A stretch of DNA of 64,000 nt from assembly GCA_030077755.1 (NCBI GenBank), contig JAQJZZ010000010.1:6076001-6140000 (forward strand), given 5' to 3'. The notes beneath the pieces are model-generated. The model worked only from the letters and a program-made list of their open reading frames with translations. It was not told the origin of the DNA and made no database searches. Below are positions 24,660-35,591 of the stretch, in pieces. Position 1 is the stretch's first letter; every line of letters begins with the position of its first letter. The position numbers were made by a program, and so were the translations under genes. Source of the DNA: Filosporella fistucella. Its lineage: Eukaryota > Ascomycota > Leotiomycetes > Helotiales.

Positions 24660-26159
24660 TTATTGCCCCGTCCCCTTCCCGGCTACAATATACCAGTGCT
24701 GATTATTGAAATATACACTTCCCTCTTCCTCCTCCAAAACCTCCAGCATCGGTCTCATTCCCCTCCACAAATTTTTCTCCCCTTTCACCAAAAGCTCTGC
24801 TCCCATCTCACCCAACAACGCCGTTTCTTCCTCCATTTCCTTCTTGTTAAACGTCGTGAACATCGTCGGATGTTTCGCCACAGCCAAAATTTGAATCGTC
24901 GGCCACCAATCATCTCTCGCTTCCTGACTGAATCCCGTATGGAACGCAACTCCCATATCAGGCTTGACATAACTCTCACTGCGCACATAGTCATGATAAG
25001 CACCCTTCCACATACTCATTGACCTGATTCTCCTTGCCTGCGTACAATCCGGGCAGCAATCTAATTCTATCTTTCCCTCATCAACGGGTCTAGGCATTTC
25101 GATACCGATAAATGAACAATGCAATTCTTGAAGTGAGGGAAGCAAATGCAGCATCTCTTCAAAGAGCATCAGGGAGTCGAGTTCCTTCGCCGTGGCGCCT
25201 ATAATGTGTAGATGAACTGTCTTCCTGTTCCCCAAATCAGGGAAAACAGCTTCTAAACCAGCAATGATGGTAAGTATCAAACTACTCTTATCCGTAGCCA
25301 TCGTCATAGCACAAGCCATCTCCGTATTCTCAGCCAACGGCTTTAAATCCGGCGACAACAACCCCTTCAACATCGTCTTATCTGAGATCTCAGTATAGTA
25401 ATCATACCAAGAACTAGCTGACGAGAGAGGCTTGTACGTTCCCCTCGGTTTCTGAGTCGGCATCTCAAGAGTCGGTTCCCCGGTCTCAAGATAGTGAGAT
25501 ATTGCGAATGTTTCGGCTAGGGAGACGGAGGCGAGGGATGAGCAGAGGGGAGAGTGTGTGTCGGGACAGAGGGTGCATGTTGCTGCTATGTGGCATACAG
25601 AGCAGAGATTTAGTTTTGCTTCTCTGGGGATTTGGATGATGTTGCGGTGGCAAGTGGTGCAGTAGGGTTGGTATCTGGAATTGTTAGTTTTTGCTTTGGC
25701 TTGTGAATAAAGGCAATAGGGAACATACTGTAGTATCCGCTCATGATTCGAGGAAAATCGAGGAAGATGATCTCGAAATGCATCGATTCTTGTCCACTGC
25801 GTCACTTCATCAGTTCTTGTCCTTGACAATTTTCCGTTTCATGCAACTAACCATCTGCGCTCTGTATTCCTCCCATGTCTGTGGTCCCTGTTGCGAGTCC
25901 AAAGTATTAACCTTAGCAAGAACCTGACATAAACTCTTATGTCCTTTCTTCCAATCTTTCTTTTGGCATTCTTGAGAACAATAGCTGTACTATCTCAGTA
26001 AGAATCCAATATCTAGCCAAGTCACGGGACGACGCACCTAACACGCTTACAGCTGCCACACCTATTCAGCTTGGCTGCTGCCTTGAAACAGGTAAAGCAT
26101 ATTGCGCCTTTTGCAGCAAGAACAGGGGTTGGAAAGAGAATAAGCTCAGATTTGGCCAT
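24660..26159 (-). CDS. MYND zinc-finger protein with MSS51-like C-terminal domain
   Basis: Four exons (26159-26038, 25984-25852, 25796-25729, 25674-24660), introns 53-55 nt, encode 445 residues. The MYND finger is complete after splicing: Cys 21, 24, 34, 37, 43, 47, His 56, Cys 60. The large C-terminal part (HLHIIGATAKELDSLMLFEE, LQELHCSFIGIE, FHTGFSQEARDDWWPTIQIL) matches the domain shared with yeast Mss51, a mitochondrial translation factor. Filamentous fungi hold many such paralogues with no proven mitochondrial role, and no clear targeting peptide is seen here. A second Cys-rich patch (YCTTCHRNII ... CSVCHIAATCTLC) lies between the two. MAKSEL is used as start since the upstream extension is low complexity. 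Confidence 0.88.
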
Positions 26160-28390
26160 GGTTTGTGGTGCGTATTTGAGTTGGAGGTAATTTTTGAATT
26201 TGCTGGAAATGGAGTGCAAAGTTGAAGGTTCAGAGCCTGGGAAGTGGTGGGGCTGTTGGCTGTGCCGTACTGTCCGCGGGTCAGGGGCTCGCTTATAGCG
26301 TACGGGAGAGTAGGAGAGGCTGAAGCCTAGCGGGGTGTTTGAGGTCGTAGCCTTGAACTTCATCTTTAGTTCCAACTTCGATTCTTACCTTCAACCTGCG
26401 TCTACAAATGGCTCAGCAAGCTTGCACCATGCTCGGTATCGATATGAGAATGCGATTGGAACGTAGAATCCTCACTCGAGTTACGAAACTACGAGATGTC
26501 CCCAAGTAATGCGGCGATAGTTGAGCTCGCGATTCGACGCGTCTGCTTTCCAGCTTCATGCGACCAGCTACTATAACGTCGATACAGCACAAGGAAGGAT
26601 GCTGCAGATGGAGGACATTTACTAAGAACCGCGTGGCCTGTGGAACTGGCTTCTATGCAGAAATGAGATACAATTGGGTAGTTGCAGCTATTCTGTGGGA
26701 AGCAGAAGGCACAGCGAGTCCGCATACTGGAGATCAGAAACGGGGATATCTACCACTTGGTAGGCTCGCATGAATACAATAACATATCTATGGAGATATT
26801 AAATCAACTGGAAGCCTATCAGGATAATCAGTGGGTTTAGCTACATCTCAAGACTAGACTTCAAAGCTCCGGTCTATGGATTCAGCGACACGGATTGGTG
26901 TCACACACGGCGGAGCACAAATCACTCGAGGTGAAGGACCAATCTTGTCATTGCATCTTTCTCTGCCTGAGATCACAATCTGCATATGCAGCCGAAAATC
27001 CAAAGCTCAGAACCCAACTCTGCGAATATAGAAATCTACAAAGCACCCCATAATTCGCAAGTCCAGCATACTTCCAAGAACCCATATTTGCCTGCGAAAA
27101 TGGCCTTAACTTGATTCTCGAACCTTCCTAGCATTCACCTATTTTGCAGCCCTGGCAACTGTCTTCCTCTCCTCCTGGCTGGATTCCTTCATAGCCGTAT
27201 ATGAAGCATTTAGGGGCGCAGTATCATCCTTCGCCTGGACCTCATTTGAGGGAGGACCAAGATGTAAGAAGTGGTCGATCCAGCACTCATATCTACCGCC
27301 ACGGTTGCAATGAACCTGCGTAACTTTAATACTTGTTCCAATCGATTTCTCGGTCTGCGAGGCTCCGGAAACCGATGTCGAAGGCAGCATTATCAACGGA
27401 CCTAAGCATTGTGTAGGTCTGGGCGCTTTGTGTCGATGGATTTTGGGATGTCTCTTTGTGCTGCAATTGTAGTGTTTGTGATTGTGTCTTGAAGTTGAGT
27501 TGACTTCGTACTCAAGCAGATCTGGCTGTGTTTTGTTGTTGTGGTGTCTACGATAATTCCAAGTGGCTTTGTCAACAAACCCATTATAGACTATCATTCT
27601 TTGCTTCTTAATTCATCCTTCAAACTCAATGGGATAGGCTAGATGGGTTTGCTAGTTGCAGCCACAACTTCATTGTATATTGTAAATGCGAGGACTGAGT
27701 GATGCTGCTCGGTAGTAAATTACGCAAACGATCAGGGACTCAATGGCGCACTTTTTGGTTCTGGGGCTGTTCTGATTAAGTGTAGAAACAGACTAGGCAC
27801 TTCCAACAAGGTTATGTGAATGTCTACGAGGAAGGAGGCACGAATATCCAGCAATGAGAGGCGTCTACACAAGTGCTTCTCACGTCTTGATACATCTCTG
27901 CATCCCCGGCTGTGAATACCAAACTACAGTTACCATCCCCTAGGACTGCCACTGCTGCTAGACGACTTAATCGTTCTGACTACTGGACCATAATTTGAGC
28001 AGATAGGCTTCAGTCGATATGCCACGTCTCAGCCTCTGGTCGAATATTCCAAAGGAATGCCTCAACACCTCCCGGGTGTGATATTTTGGTCGTCATGAAC
28101 TTCCATCATTTTCTCCGCTGCTCTCAGCTCTTGCAGCTGCTTTTTCTTCCTTCTGGGTCATATTCTTCTTGACTAAAATCTGTATCTCAGGATGCTGCGA
28201 TATCGTTATCAGTAACTTCCTTTGCTTCGTACTAGGTGGGGCGAGCCATCATGAAGTGATCAGGGAGCAATTTGACAACGAAAAAGTCATGTTCAAGGCC
28301 GAACCTCATGAAACATAAAGGATGATGTTTGTGATATAGTATGCACGTCCTTGATCCGTCAAGACAAAGCCAGAAAACATTATCTGCTAC
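26160..28390. other. Long intergenic stretch
   Basis: About 2.2 kb without a secure gene. One minus-strand frame (27139-27597) is listed separately at low confidence. Nothing was recognised in 26400-27100 or 27600-28390. Confidence 0.4.
27139..27597 (-). CDS. Uncertain 152-codon open frame
   Basis: An uninterrupted minus-strand frame with ATG start, unusually rich in His, Asn, Lys and Thr in its first half and ending with a charged stretch (EERKTVARAAK). No family, signal peptide or membrane segment was recognised. It may be an orphan gene or chance; length alone is weak evidence. Confidence 0.2.
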   Translation of the reverse strand: MIVYNGFVDKATWNYRRHHNNKTQPDLLEYEVNSTSRHNHKHYNCSTKRHPKIHRHKAPRPTQCLGPLIMLPSTSVSGASQTEKSIGTSIKVTQVHCNRGGRYECWIDHFLHLGPPSNEVQAKDDTAPLNASYTAMKESSQEERKTVARAAK

Positions 28391-29454
28391 TTAAAGTTGG
28401 TCCTCGGCAATCCTTCTGAATTCGTTCTCGACATGTGACCTAATTTTTGCCACAGTTTTAATTCCTCTATACCTCCTCAATAATGACACAACATTATCCG
28501 CAGCACTCTCACAGTCCCAGCCAACAGTATATACTCCGCCTCCTAGTGCACCACAAGATCCAATTGCGATTTCAGAATTACCTGCAACAGAGACTCCCCC
28601 TATTCCACCGACGACTGCAGGAGGATACCTACTACTCGTCGCGACAAACAAGTGTCTCTCTCCACTCTGGTCAAGTGGGACACAGATCCACCGCCCAAAC
28701 AGCCATATTACTGCTCTCAAAATTACCCCCAAATATCCCTGGATCCGCTGCTGAAATTCTGTGTCCACGGTTCCAGGAAAAGTATGGACAAAGCTCACAT
28801 CTGGAGCTTTCTCGGCAATAGCATCCAATCCGAGGGTAATCAATGCAGGTAAGTGACCTCGAATTTTGATCAAAGGTACGCTTTTGCCGCCGAGATCATT
28901 ACAGTCTAGGGTACCCTCTAGTCCTCCTCCCACCACAGTCACAACACGACGAAGTCCAGGGGCAGCTTGAATGAGTGGCAATAAGTTCATGATAAAACGC
29001 ATCCTAGAATAGAAGTGCATTGCTGCAAGTAGATTTAGACCCTCCTCGGTGTCTGGTACAATCAATATACGTCTCGTCAATCGAGCATCTGTATATACAT
29101 ACCAGTTCGATCCAGGCCTGGCAGTCCTGCACTCATGAACAACAAGTTGACTGACTTCTCTTTCTCTTTAATCCTATCACAGACTTCGTCCACGTTCCTA
29201 ATCAAGCATACATCCGCTTTCACAAACACATAATGCCCTCCTGGATTAATTGTCCGACATACCGCGAGGCCATTATCAGCAGCCTCTGCAGATCTACCGA
29301 CGATGTACACTCGTGGACATACAGCTCGCTGAACAAACTTCTTCAGCGTTATGGCACCGATTCCTGAGGTTCCTCCTACGAAAACGGCAACTAGACCAGA
29401 TGGGAGTGTGGATACGAGCGAGTTCGACTTGATGACGGTTTCAAGTGACACCAT
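28391..29454 (-). CDS. Atypical short-chain dehydrogenase/reductase
   Basis: Two exons (29454-29103 and 29052-28391, intron 50 nt) encode 337 residues. A Rossmann nucleotide-binding motif is present as VFVGGTSGIGAITLKKF, followed by YIVGRS (cofactor edge), VKADVC (Asp of strand 4) and NLLFMSAG in place of the usual NNAG. The catalytic Tyr-x3-Lys is not seen: the expected helix reads near HLPALITLGLDAIAEKAPDVSFVH. That pattern is shared by a group of fungal SDR-like proteins often found near secondary-metabolite genes. The C-terminus is hydrophilic. Substrate and catalytic competence are unknown. Confidence 0.85.
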
Positions 29455-30066
29455 TTTGAACTTTGATATTCAATGACCATTTCCAGATATGGTATTCGTA
29501 CATAATGAGAATATAAGTGGAGGTGAACAGTCCCGTCCTACCAGTTCTCGGCGTTCACGCTCGGCTCTTGCCTATCAAGCCTCAGATCTCGGCTCTCCAA
29601 ATTCTCGGCGTTCATGTTGAGGAAATTCTTTGAAAGTATTGAACTAATGCGTAATCAGATTAACGGATCAAGTCCGACTACACCAACAGATGAGGCTCTC
29701 TGTGTAACAAATCCTGACCACTAAGGTTTGTCGCTCTAATCTTAAATTATTCAAACTGGTTCATGATCATTTGATCAGATTGCGGCCCAGTCACGAATTG
29801 AGGCGGAAAATATCTTCCTCTATTGGCTCAAGCGAGCTGGGTACAGATATCGATTTGGGGGCTGTTGTACTCCCAGCCTACCAAATACTCAGGCAGTTGG
29901 AATGGCTTGTACAACGACACCGCAAATGGTATTACCCGATAGTTTTGTACAGGACGGTCGATGTGGTTCCAGAAGATGAGGCTCTGTTTCTTCAGTCCCG
30001 CACTTCCAAACGTCGGCTTCATTACTAGACTGAACGTCGGAATGATTCCAACGTAGGGCTGAAAGT
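29455..30066. other. Divergent intergenic region
   Basis: About 0.6 kb between divergent SDR and lectin-like genes. Two short near-copies of a TTCTCGGCGTTCA word occur at 29546 and 29601. No gene was recognised. Confidence 0.45.
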
Positions 30067-31702
30067 ATGGAGCATATTGTGAGTACGATTTAATGACTCT
30101 GTACTGCCACTAACAATGATGTAGAATTACGAAGAGCGCTATCCAACTCATATATCACATGCTTTCCCTGAGCCCCAAAGCCCTGAGCCTTTGGAGGAGC
30201 AAGTCAAAGCTTCTCCACCCCCTATGAGCCCCCCAGGAGACAGACTCTCGGCCACAGTTACCGCATCTCCATTTCAGCCATATAACGAAGAACAAGCTGT
30301 TGAACAAACACCAAACAATCCTCAGCCTCCTCCACCACGGCTGATTCTTGGCATGAGCAAAACAGTTTTTTTTCTGTCACTCGCATTATTGATATTAGTA
30401 ATTGGAGGGATCATCGGTGGGGCCGTGGGAGGAACGTTGGGCAAGAAGAACAACTCAACTGTCCAGGTAGAAGGATGCATAAGTAGCGCATCGTGAGAAC
30501 TTGAACCCATTTCATACCCACGAACACATTCTTACGTACAGAACAGCTGCACCCCAAATTCAGCAACTATTTCAACATTGCTCACTCCCACCTCTACGAG
30601 CTCTCACAGCGTATCATCTTCTGATTCAAGTGCCACCACTTCTATTTCTCCCACGCCAACTCAAGTGACAACTGGACAAATAGCTTCAAGCACATTTACC
30701 AATTCGTCCACTTGGGTGTATAATTACTATCAGAAAGGGTCTGATATTTTTTATACGCTATACCCAGGAGGATCTGGGTTCAGCTCCCCAAAGGTTTTGA
30801 GTCTCAATGCAATCCCTAAAGCAGGAACTCCACTTGCTGCTACTTCCATCGATAATGGGGACGGCAGCGCTACTGTGAGTACATACGTATACCACACGTC
30901 TGATCCCTGACTAGATACTAGCTTGATCTTTTCTATCTCGATTCTTCCAATAACATTATTCATGCCAGTCTTACCATTTCAAAGTCATCCACCGATATAG
31001 GTTTCAAATCAAATGAGATCATTCAGTCAGGCACCAATGTCCACCCATCGTCAAGCCTCGCAGCTATTTATATGTCAGCTTCTTACGGCTATAGAGTCTA
31101 CTATCAAAATACCCAGGGTCGCATATCGGAGCTCGTAGGACAAAATGCGGCCTGGAGTTCGGGTACCATTCTAACGATCACTGGGATTTCAGGCACAGCG
31201 ATTTCAGTGGCTCAGATATTTGTACCGAACCTGAACGTATTCTACATTGATTCTGCTTCCTCCTCAATATATTGTATATCGTTTACAAATAGAAACGGTT
31301 GGGCTGCGGGTTCGTATATTTCCTCATACTTCACAACTATTGCTAATTGTTACAGCAAAACAACTCATTCCTTCAGCCAGCCTCTCAAGTTGGCAGGGAA
31401 ATTCTTCCGTCTCCCTTGCAGCGATAGCTCAGACAAAGCCCAACACACTACGCGTCTACTACGTTGGAACCGACAATCAGTTCTACGAGACAGGCTGTTC
31501 TACTAACGATGCATGGAATTGTGCTTCCTCCAAGCCAGATTATTCTGCTTCTTGGACTACAAGTGATGGGATGGGACCCGGAGCGGTTGGTGCAATTGGA
31601 TGGTCGGATCAAGTCAGATTCTACTACTTCCATCTTGGACATGTTGTGCAGGCTGCGTTGTCAGGGACCAATTGGGGAACGGCGGTGATTCCTGATACCT
31701 AA
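30067..31702 (+). CDS. Membrane-anchored fucose-specific-lectin-like protein
   Basis: Five exons (30067-30078, 30125-30466, 30542-30874, 30922-31309, 31356-31702) encode 473 residues. The first exon holds only four codons (MEHI). A Pro-rich N-terminal tail (about residues 20-80) precedes one strongly hydrophobic segment (about 84-106, FFLSLALLILVIGGIIGG), so the protein should be a type II membrane protein with its C-terminus outside. A Ser/Thr-rich stalk follows, then a beta-propeller-like region with repeated short blades (IFYTLYPGG, LDLFYLDSSNNIIHAS, LRVYYVGTDNQFYE, VRFYYFHLGHVVQAA). These fit the fungal fucose-specific lectin fold. Likely role: binding glycans at the cell surface. Sugar specificity is not shown. 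Confidence 0.85.
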
Positions 31703-33734
31703 ATAGATAATCAAGAGTCTAGCTGCAGATTGGAGCTCATATAAATTTAGCCAATGCGGATATTAATTCATATTGATATGGAGAGACAGAATTGTCAGCC
31801 ATAATTCTCGCACAATTGGAATGTATGTATTGGACCGGTCGGCAAAAGAATAGAGACTGAACGGTGTTTGTGGTTTTTGTGAAGTCAGGCTGATGGAGCG
31901 TTGCGTTGCGGTGGCTTTGGAGAGGTTATACCTGTGTAGGGTAGAGCTGCCTAAAGTACTACACATCTGGACGATTGATTGTGGCGGCTACTGTACTGTA
32001 CCTTTTTGACGCCGACTAAAGAGGCACTCATTTTACCATCCCGCGTTTGTGTCAACCTGCAACACGACCTCAATGTTCCCAACAACCTCGAACAATACTC
32101 TAGCCTAAAACCTCCCCAGCCAACGCATCAGGACCCCAAAAGGCTCTTGACATCTAATTATCTAGTCAACCGCGAGGTCTCCGTTCTGCCATCGAGGATG
32201 AACCTCCCGTGTTCTCTATACCTTATTGGCCACGTCCAAGATGCTCGCATGACACTTTCTGTACCTTACAACACCAAAAAGTGTCACCGTTATCCCACTA
32301 CAGGTATCTTTGATATAGATATACCTAAATAGCCACCCTAATACCAGGCCATAAGGATCGCCAAATGGAAATTCGGCGTAGTGGTCTGTTGACAAGACGA
32401 TGAAGTCAACGTTAAAATAAAATCACCCGGCTTCAAAAATCCTCACCCGAGGGTTTTCTACGGTCTCCCTGTTCGACTGGGAGGCTAGAGTTTTGCCATT
32501 TTCAACTTTTTTTGGCATTATTTTCGCGTCAAGTGCAATATTCGGGGAAATGAGCGGATAATTTTATCGTAACTTCGACTTAATCCACAACAGATTCTTC
32601 TGTTAGACATACGCCCCGTCGCGTGCGAGATGAAAAGTACTGGCAGATTCAAGCACTACTACAAACCAATTGAGCAATCGACGAGGGATAGAAAGGAGGG
32701 ATTCTGGTGAGTGGACAGGTAATTTTTGCCCCTTCAGCCATCACTTAGCCTGCAACAAACCGTTTGGACTTGATGGCACAACGTTCACTTTGATGTGCTT
32801 CATCCTATTAGCACTCCAGATGAGACAAGTTTGTAAGGGCTTTCAAAGTCTGAATCTAGGCTGTGGTATCGAGCAAAAAGAGACAGCGGTGTAAAGATTT
32901 GGTGTGCGACATGTTGGATGTTCTCAAGCAATAGATGTTACCAAAAGACCTTTGATGGATTGGCTACAGCACTGTTATTCCGTCAGGGACATGAAGACTC
33001 TTTTCGACGCATCAAAAATCGCCCTGACACACTCACCACGGAAGTACGGCATGTATATCTTTTGTTTTCAACCGCTAAATCGATCCCGTTGTTGAAACAA
33101 AGAGGGTGCTCCCGATTGCGATTGGATACACCCCAAATTTCCCAATTCGACGCCAGTATCTCGGATATCATAGCAAAAGCATCCATCCAGATTTGGGCAG
33201 CGATCACATACACAAGGTAAATGTTCTTTAGCGCCTGCGTCACATATGATTCGATCAGTGCGCGTGTCATATGCATGCGTCCCATGTGGCGTCGCAGCCC
33301 CGGATTCTACCAAGCCTGGAACACAGATATCGGCAAACGGCACGCCTGTTTCAACATGATCCATGGGGGCCTTACATGTCTGATCTTGGGAACGGCAATA
33401 CTTTCCTATAGGTTTTGTAGCTTTCATGCATGTCAACCTCAACCATTTCAGTCACATCTGCAGCAACGTTTGGAATCCCTACAATGACGAAATATGCTCA
33501 GCTCGTTCTTGGCCGTTACACAACCGTTAGTAATTCAAAGCTTGTTTTTCTATCGTTTCAATCAGCGACCAAATTGGATACTCAAGGTACGAAGGAAATA
33601 ACACCAAGGACTCGGTCCAATCACATTCATCCAAATTATTTTGAAATAATACACCATTATTGCCAGAACTAGGTACATTGAAAGGCTCTCCTATCCATCT
33701 TGATACTTCCGCGGATTACTATTGGTCAAGGACT
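31703..33734. other. Long intergenic stretch beside the repeat-protein gene
   Basis: Two kilobases with no recognised gene. Overlapping open frames at 32983-33487 on both strands show no family signature and could be remnants or chance. The 3' end of the repeat-protein gene lies at the right edge. Confidence 0.4.
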
Positions 33735-34955
33735 CTAGTTTCCCTTTGCTGCCTTTGCCTTCTTTGCGGCGATCTGAGCTTCAGTGTGGTGTGGCTCTCT
33801 TGCCTCAACCTCGACATCGCGGGCAGTCTTAGCTGCCTTTGCCTTCTTTGCGGCGATTTGGGCCTCGGTGTGGTGGGGTTCTCTGGCTTCGACTTCGACG
33901 TCACGAGCATTCTTCGCAGCCTTGGCCTTCTTTGCGGCAATTTGAGCCTCAGTGTGGTGAGCTTCACGCTCCTCAACATCGCGAGCATTCTTGGCAGCTT
34001 TGGCTTTCTTTGCGGCAATTTGAGCCTCAGTGTGGTGGGGTTCTCTAGCCTCGACCTCGACATCACGAGCATTCTTCGCAGCCTTGGCCTTCTTTGCGGC
34101 AATCTGGGCTTCGGTGTGATGAGGTTCTCTGGCTTCAACTTCAACATCGCGGGCGTTCTTTGCGGCCTTGGCCTTCTTCGCAGCGATTTGAGCTTCGGTG
34201 TGGTGAGGCTCACGGGCTTCTACCTCATCACGAGCATTCTTTGCAGCTTTGGCTTTCTTGGCCTGTGCACGTTAGTGAGTGTTGGTGTGCTTGCATGTAA
34301 TATACATACAGCAATTTGTGCCTCGGTGTGGTGTGGCTCACGAGCCTCAACCTCATCACGAGCATTCTTTGCGGCTTTCGCCTTCTTTGCAGCAATCTGC
34401 GCCTCAGTGTGATGTGGCTCGCGGGCCTCGACTTCAACGTCGCGGGCGTTCTTTGCGGCCTTTGCTTTTTTAGCCTGTAAGAGTTAGTGCCTGTTTTGCT
34501 TTGGTCGTTGATATACTGACTGCAATCTGGGCTTCGGTGTGGTGAGGGCTTCTCTCCTCAACGTCACGAGCATTCTTGGCTGCCTTCGCCTTTTTGGCGG
34601 CAATCTGTGCCTCAGTGTGATGTCTTGTTTCCAAGATCTCAACATCTCTTGCATTCTTAGCAGCTTTGGCTTTCTTGGCCTATAAATTGTTAGTGGGGTC
34701 GATATTGGGATGTTCTGAAAACATACGGCGATTTGAGCCTCAGTGTGGTGTCTGTTGACCAAAGGAACTACTGATCGGACCCAAGCAAGCGCACCCTGCG
34801 TATATCAGTGACTGTTCCCAAAAACACCATTTGCCAAATCGTACCTCATCTCTTGTGCTCAATTCCTGTGCCTCTGAAGGAATGACATAGGCCGAAGCCA
34901 AAGGGGCTGAGACCAAAAGGCCCATGGTAATGAGAGTTGAAACGGAAGTATACAT
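33735..34955 (-). CDS. Secreted repeat protein, candidate RiPP precursor
   Basis: Five exons (34955-34845, 34795-34727, 34679-34521, 34474-34310, 34262-33735), introns 46-49 nt, encode 343 residues. A signal peptide (STLITMGLLVSAPLASA) is followed by YVIPSEAQELS, a short spacer and eleven copies of HHTEAQIA. Every copy is followed directly by a basic block beginning AKKAKAAK; ten of the eleven blocks continue with NARD or TARD, and the last ends the protein (KGN). Acidic spacers of 6-8 residues (VEVEAREP and variants) separate units of 26-28 residues. The dibasic KK sites and acidic spacers recall Kex2-processed repeat precursors of fungal dikaritins. Two UstYa/DUF3328 genes lie 1.2-3.7 kb beyond its start. 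No repeat holds Tyr, Phe or Trp. Alternatives: a Kex2-processed secreted repeat protein that is not oxidised, or an Ala/Lys-rich helical surface protein. Confidence 0.85.
33750..34795 (-). repeat. Eleven-unit protein-coding tandem repeat, unit about 78-84 bp
   Basis: Units encode 26-28 residues and are nearly identical in protein but differ at many third codon positions. Three introns interrupt the array, each exactly between the IA codons and the following AKK codons; the last seven units have no intron. Only the acidic spacer varies (VEILETR, VEERSP, VEVEAREP, EVEAREP, VEEREA). Confidence 0.92.
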
Positions 34956-35075
34956 GATGAATAATCGATAAAATCACTGGCCGGCAGTATAAACGAATGA
35001 AGTGAAGTGAGAAAAGAAGCGGATAGGTCGAAGTGGATGAGGGTGAGTGGGTTTGAGAAGGAATGGGCTCACCTC

Positions 35076-35083
35076 CTCTTATA
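35076..35083 (-). promoter_or_regulatory. Probable TATA box of the repeat-protein gene
   Basis: TATAAGAG on the minus strand lies about 120 bp upstream of the ATG at 34955, a reasonable distance for a fungal core promoter with a leader near 90 nt. It is a match by eye; the start site is unknown. Confidence 0.4.
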
Positions 35084-35436
35084 CATCAGGTCATTTGGGT
35101 GACCTAAATCTGCACGTTCTTGATTTGGGTAGACAAGTTCAGACGAAGAGGGCAAGGAGACCTTGACTGAACCCATGAAGATTTTCGAGACAGAAAGTGC
35201 TTGATGACCCACGCAGATTGTAGGGACGTTCACATTGCATCATTCGCACTGCACCGCAATAGTCGCCATCTAATCTGATCCAGTTCGCTCACTGAGACCT
35301 CCCATCAAACACTAGCCACCGTCAGAACCTGCCCTGGTACCCATTGCGGCTCTCTGACAGTTTACTGTACGGAGAAATCGAGGAAGGAGTTAGCGTGTGA
35401 CAGGTAACGCGGGGCAAGAATAGACTAACCGGCGAG

Positions 35437-35591
35437 ACCTTCAGTCTCAGGATTCTTTCGAGACGGCCATCGTGAAGCACTCAAAGTGTATGATCATTGA
35501 CGATTGGATCTTTATGCTTGGAGTCATGGCTCTGAGCCACGAAACCGACCTAGTGGGACACCTCGCCTGGGTCTTGGGCGGCTTGGTTTGA
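35437..35591 (+). pseudogene. Possible relic of a PTH11/rhodopsin-like membrane protein gene
   Basis: The plus strand reads TFSLRILSRRPS up to a TGA; a neighbouring frame continues VKHSKCMIIDDWIFMLGVMAL. Joined across a one-base shift, this resembles the LRI.SR...K..G.DDW..LL segment of fungal integral membrane proteins of the PTH11/rhodopsin-like type. The rest of such a gene was not found nearby. It is short and speculative. Confidence 0.3.

Noticed and set aside
33660..34412. A 250-codon plus-strand open frame rich in Leu, Cys and Gly
   Set aside because: It is the antisense of the repeat array; the repeated composition keeps the opposite strand open. It runs across the intron at 34263-34309 and has no independent support.
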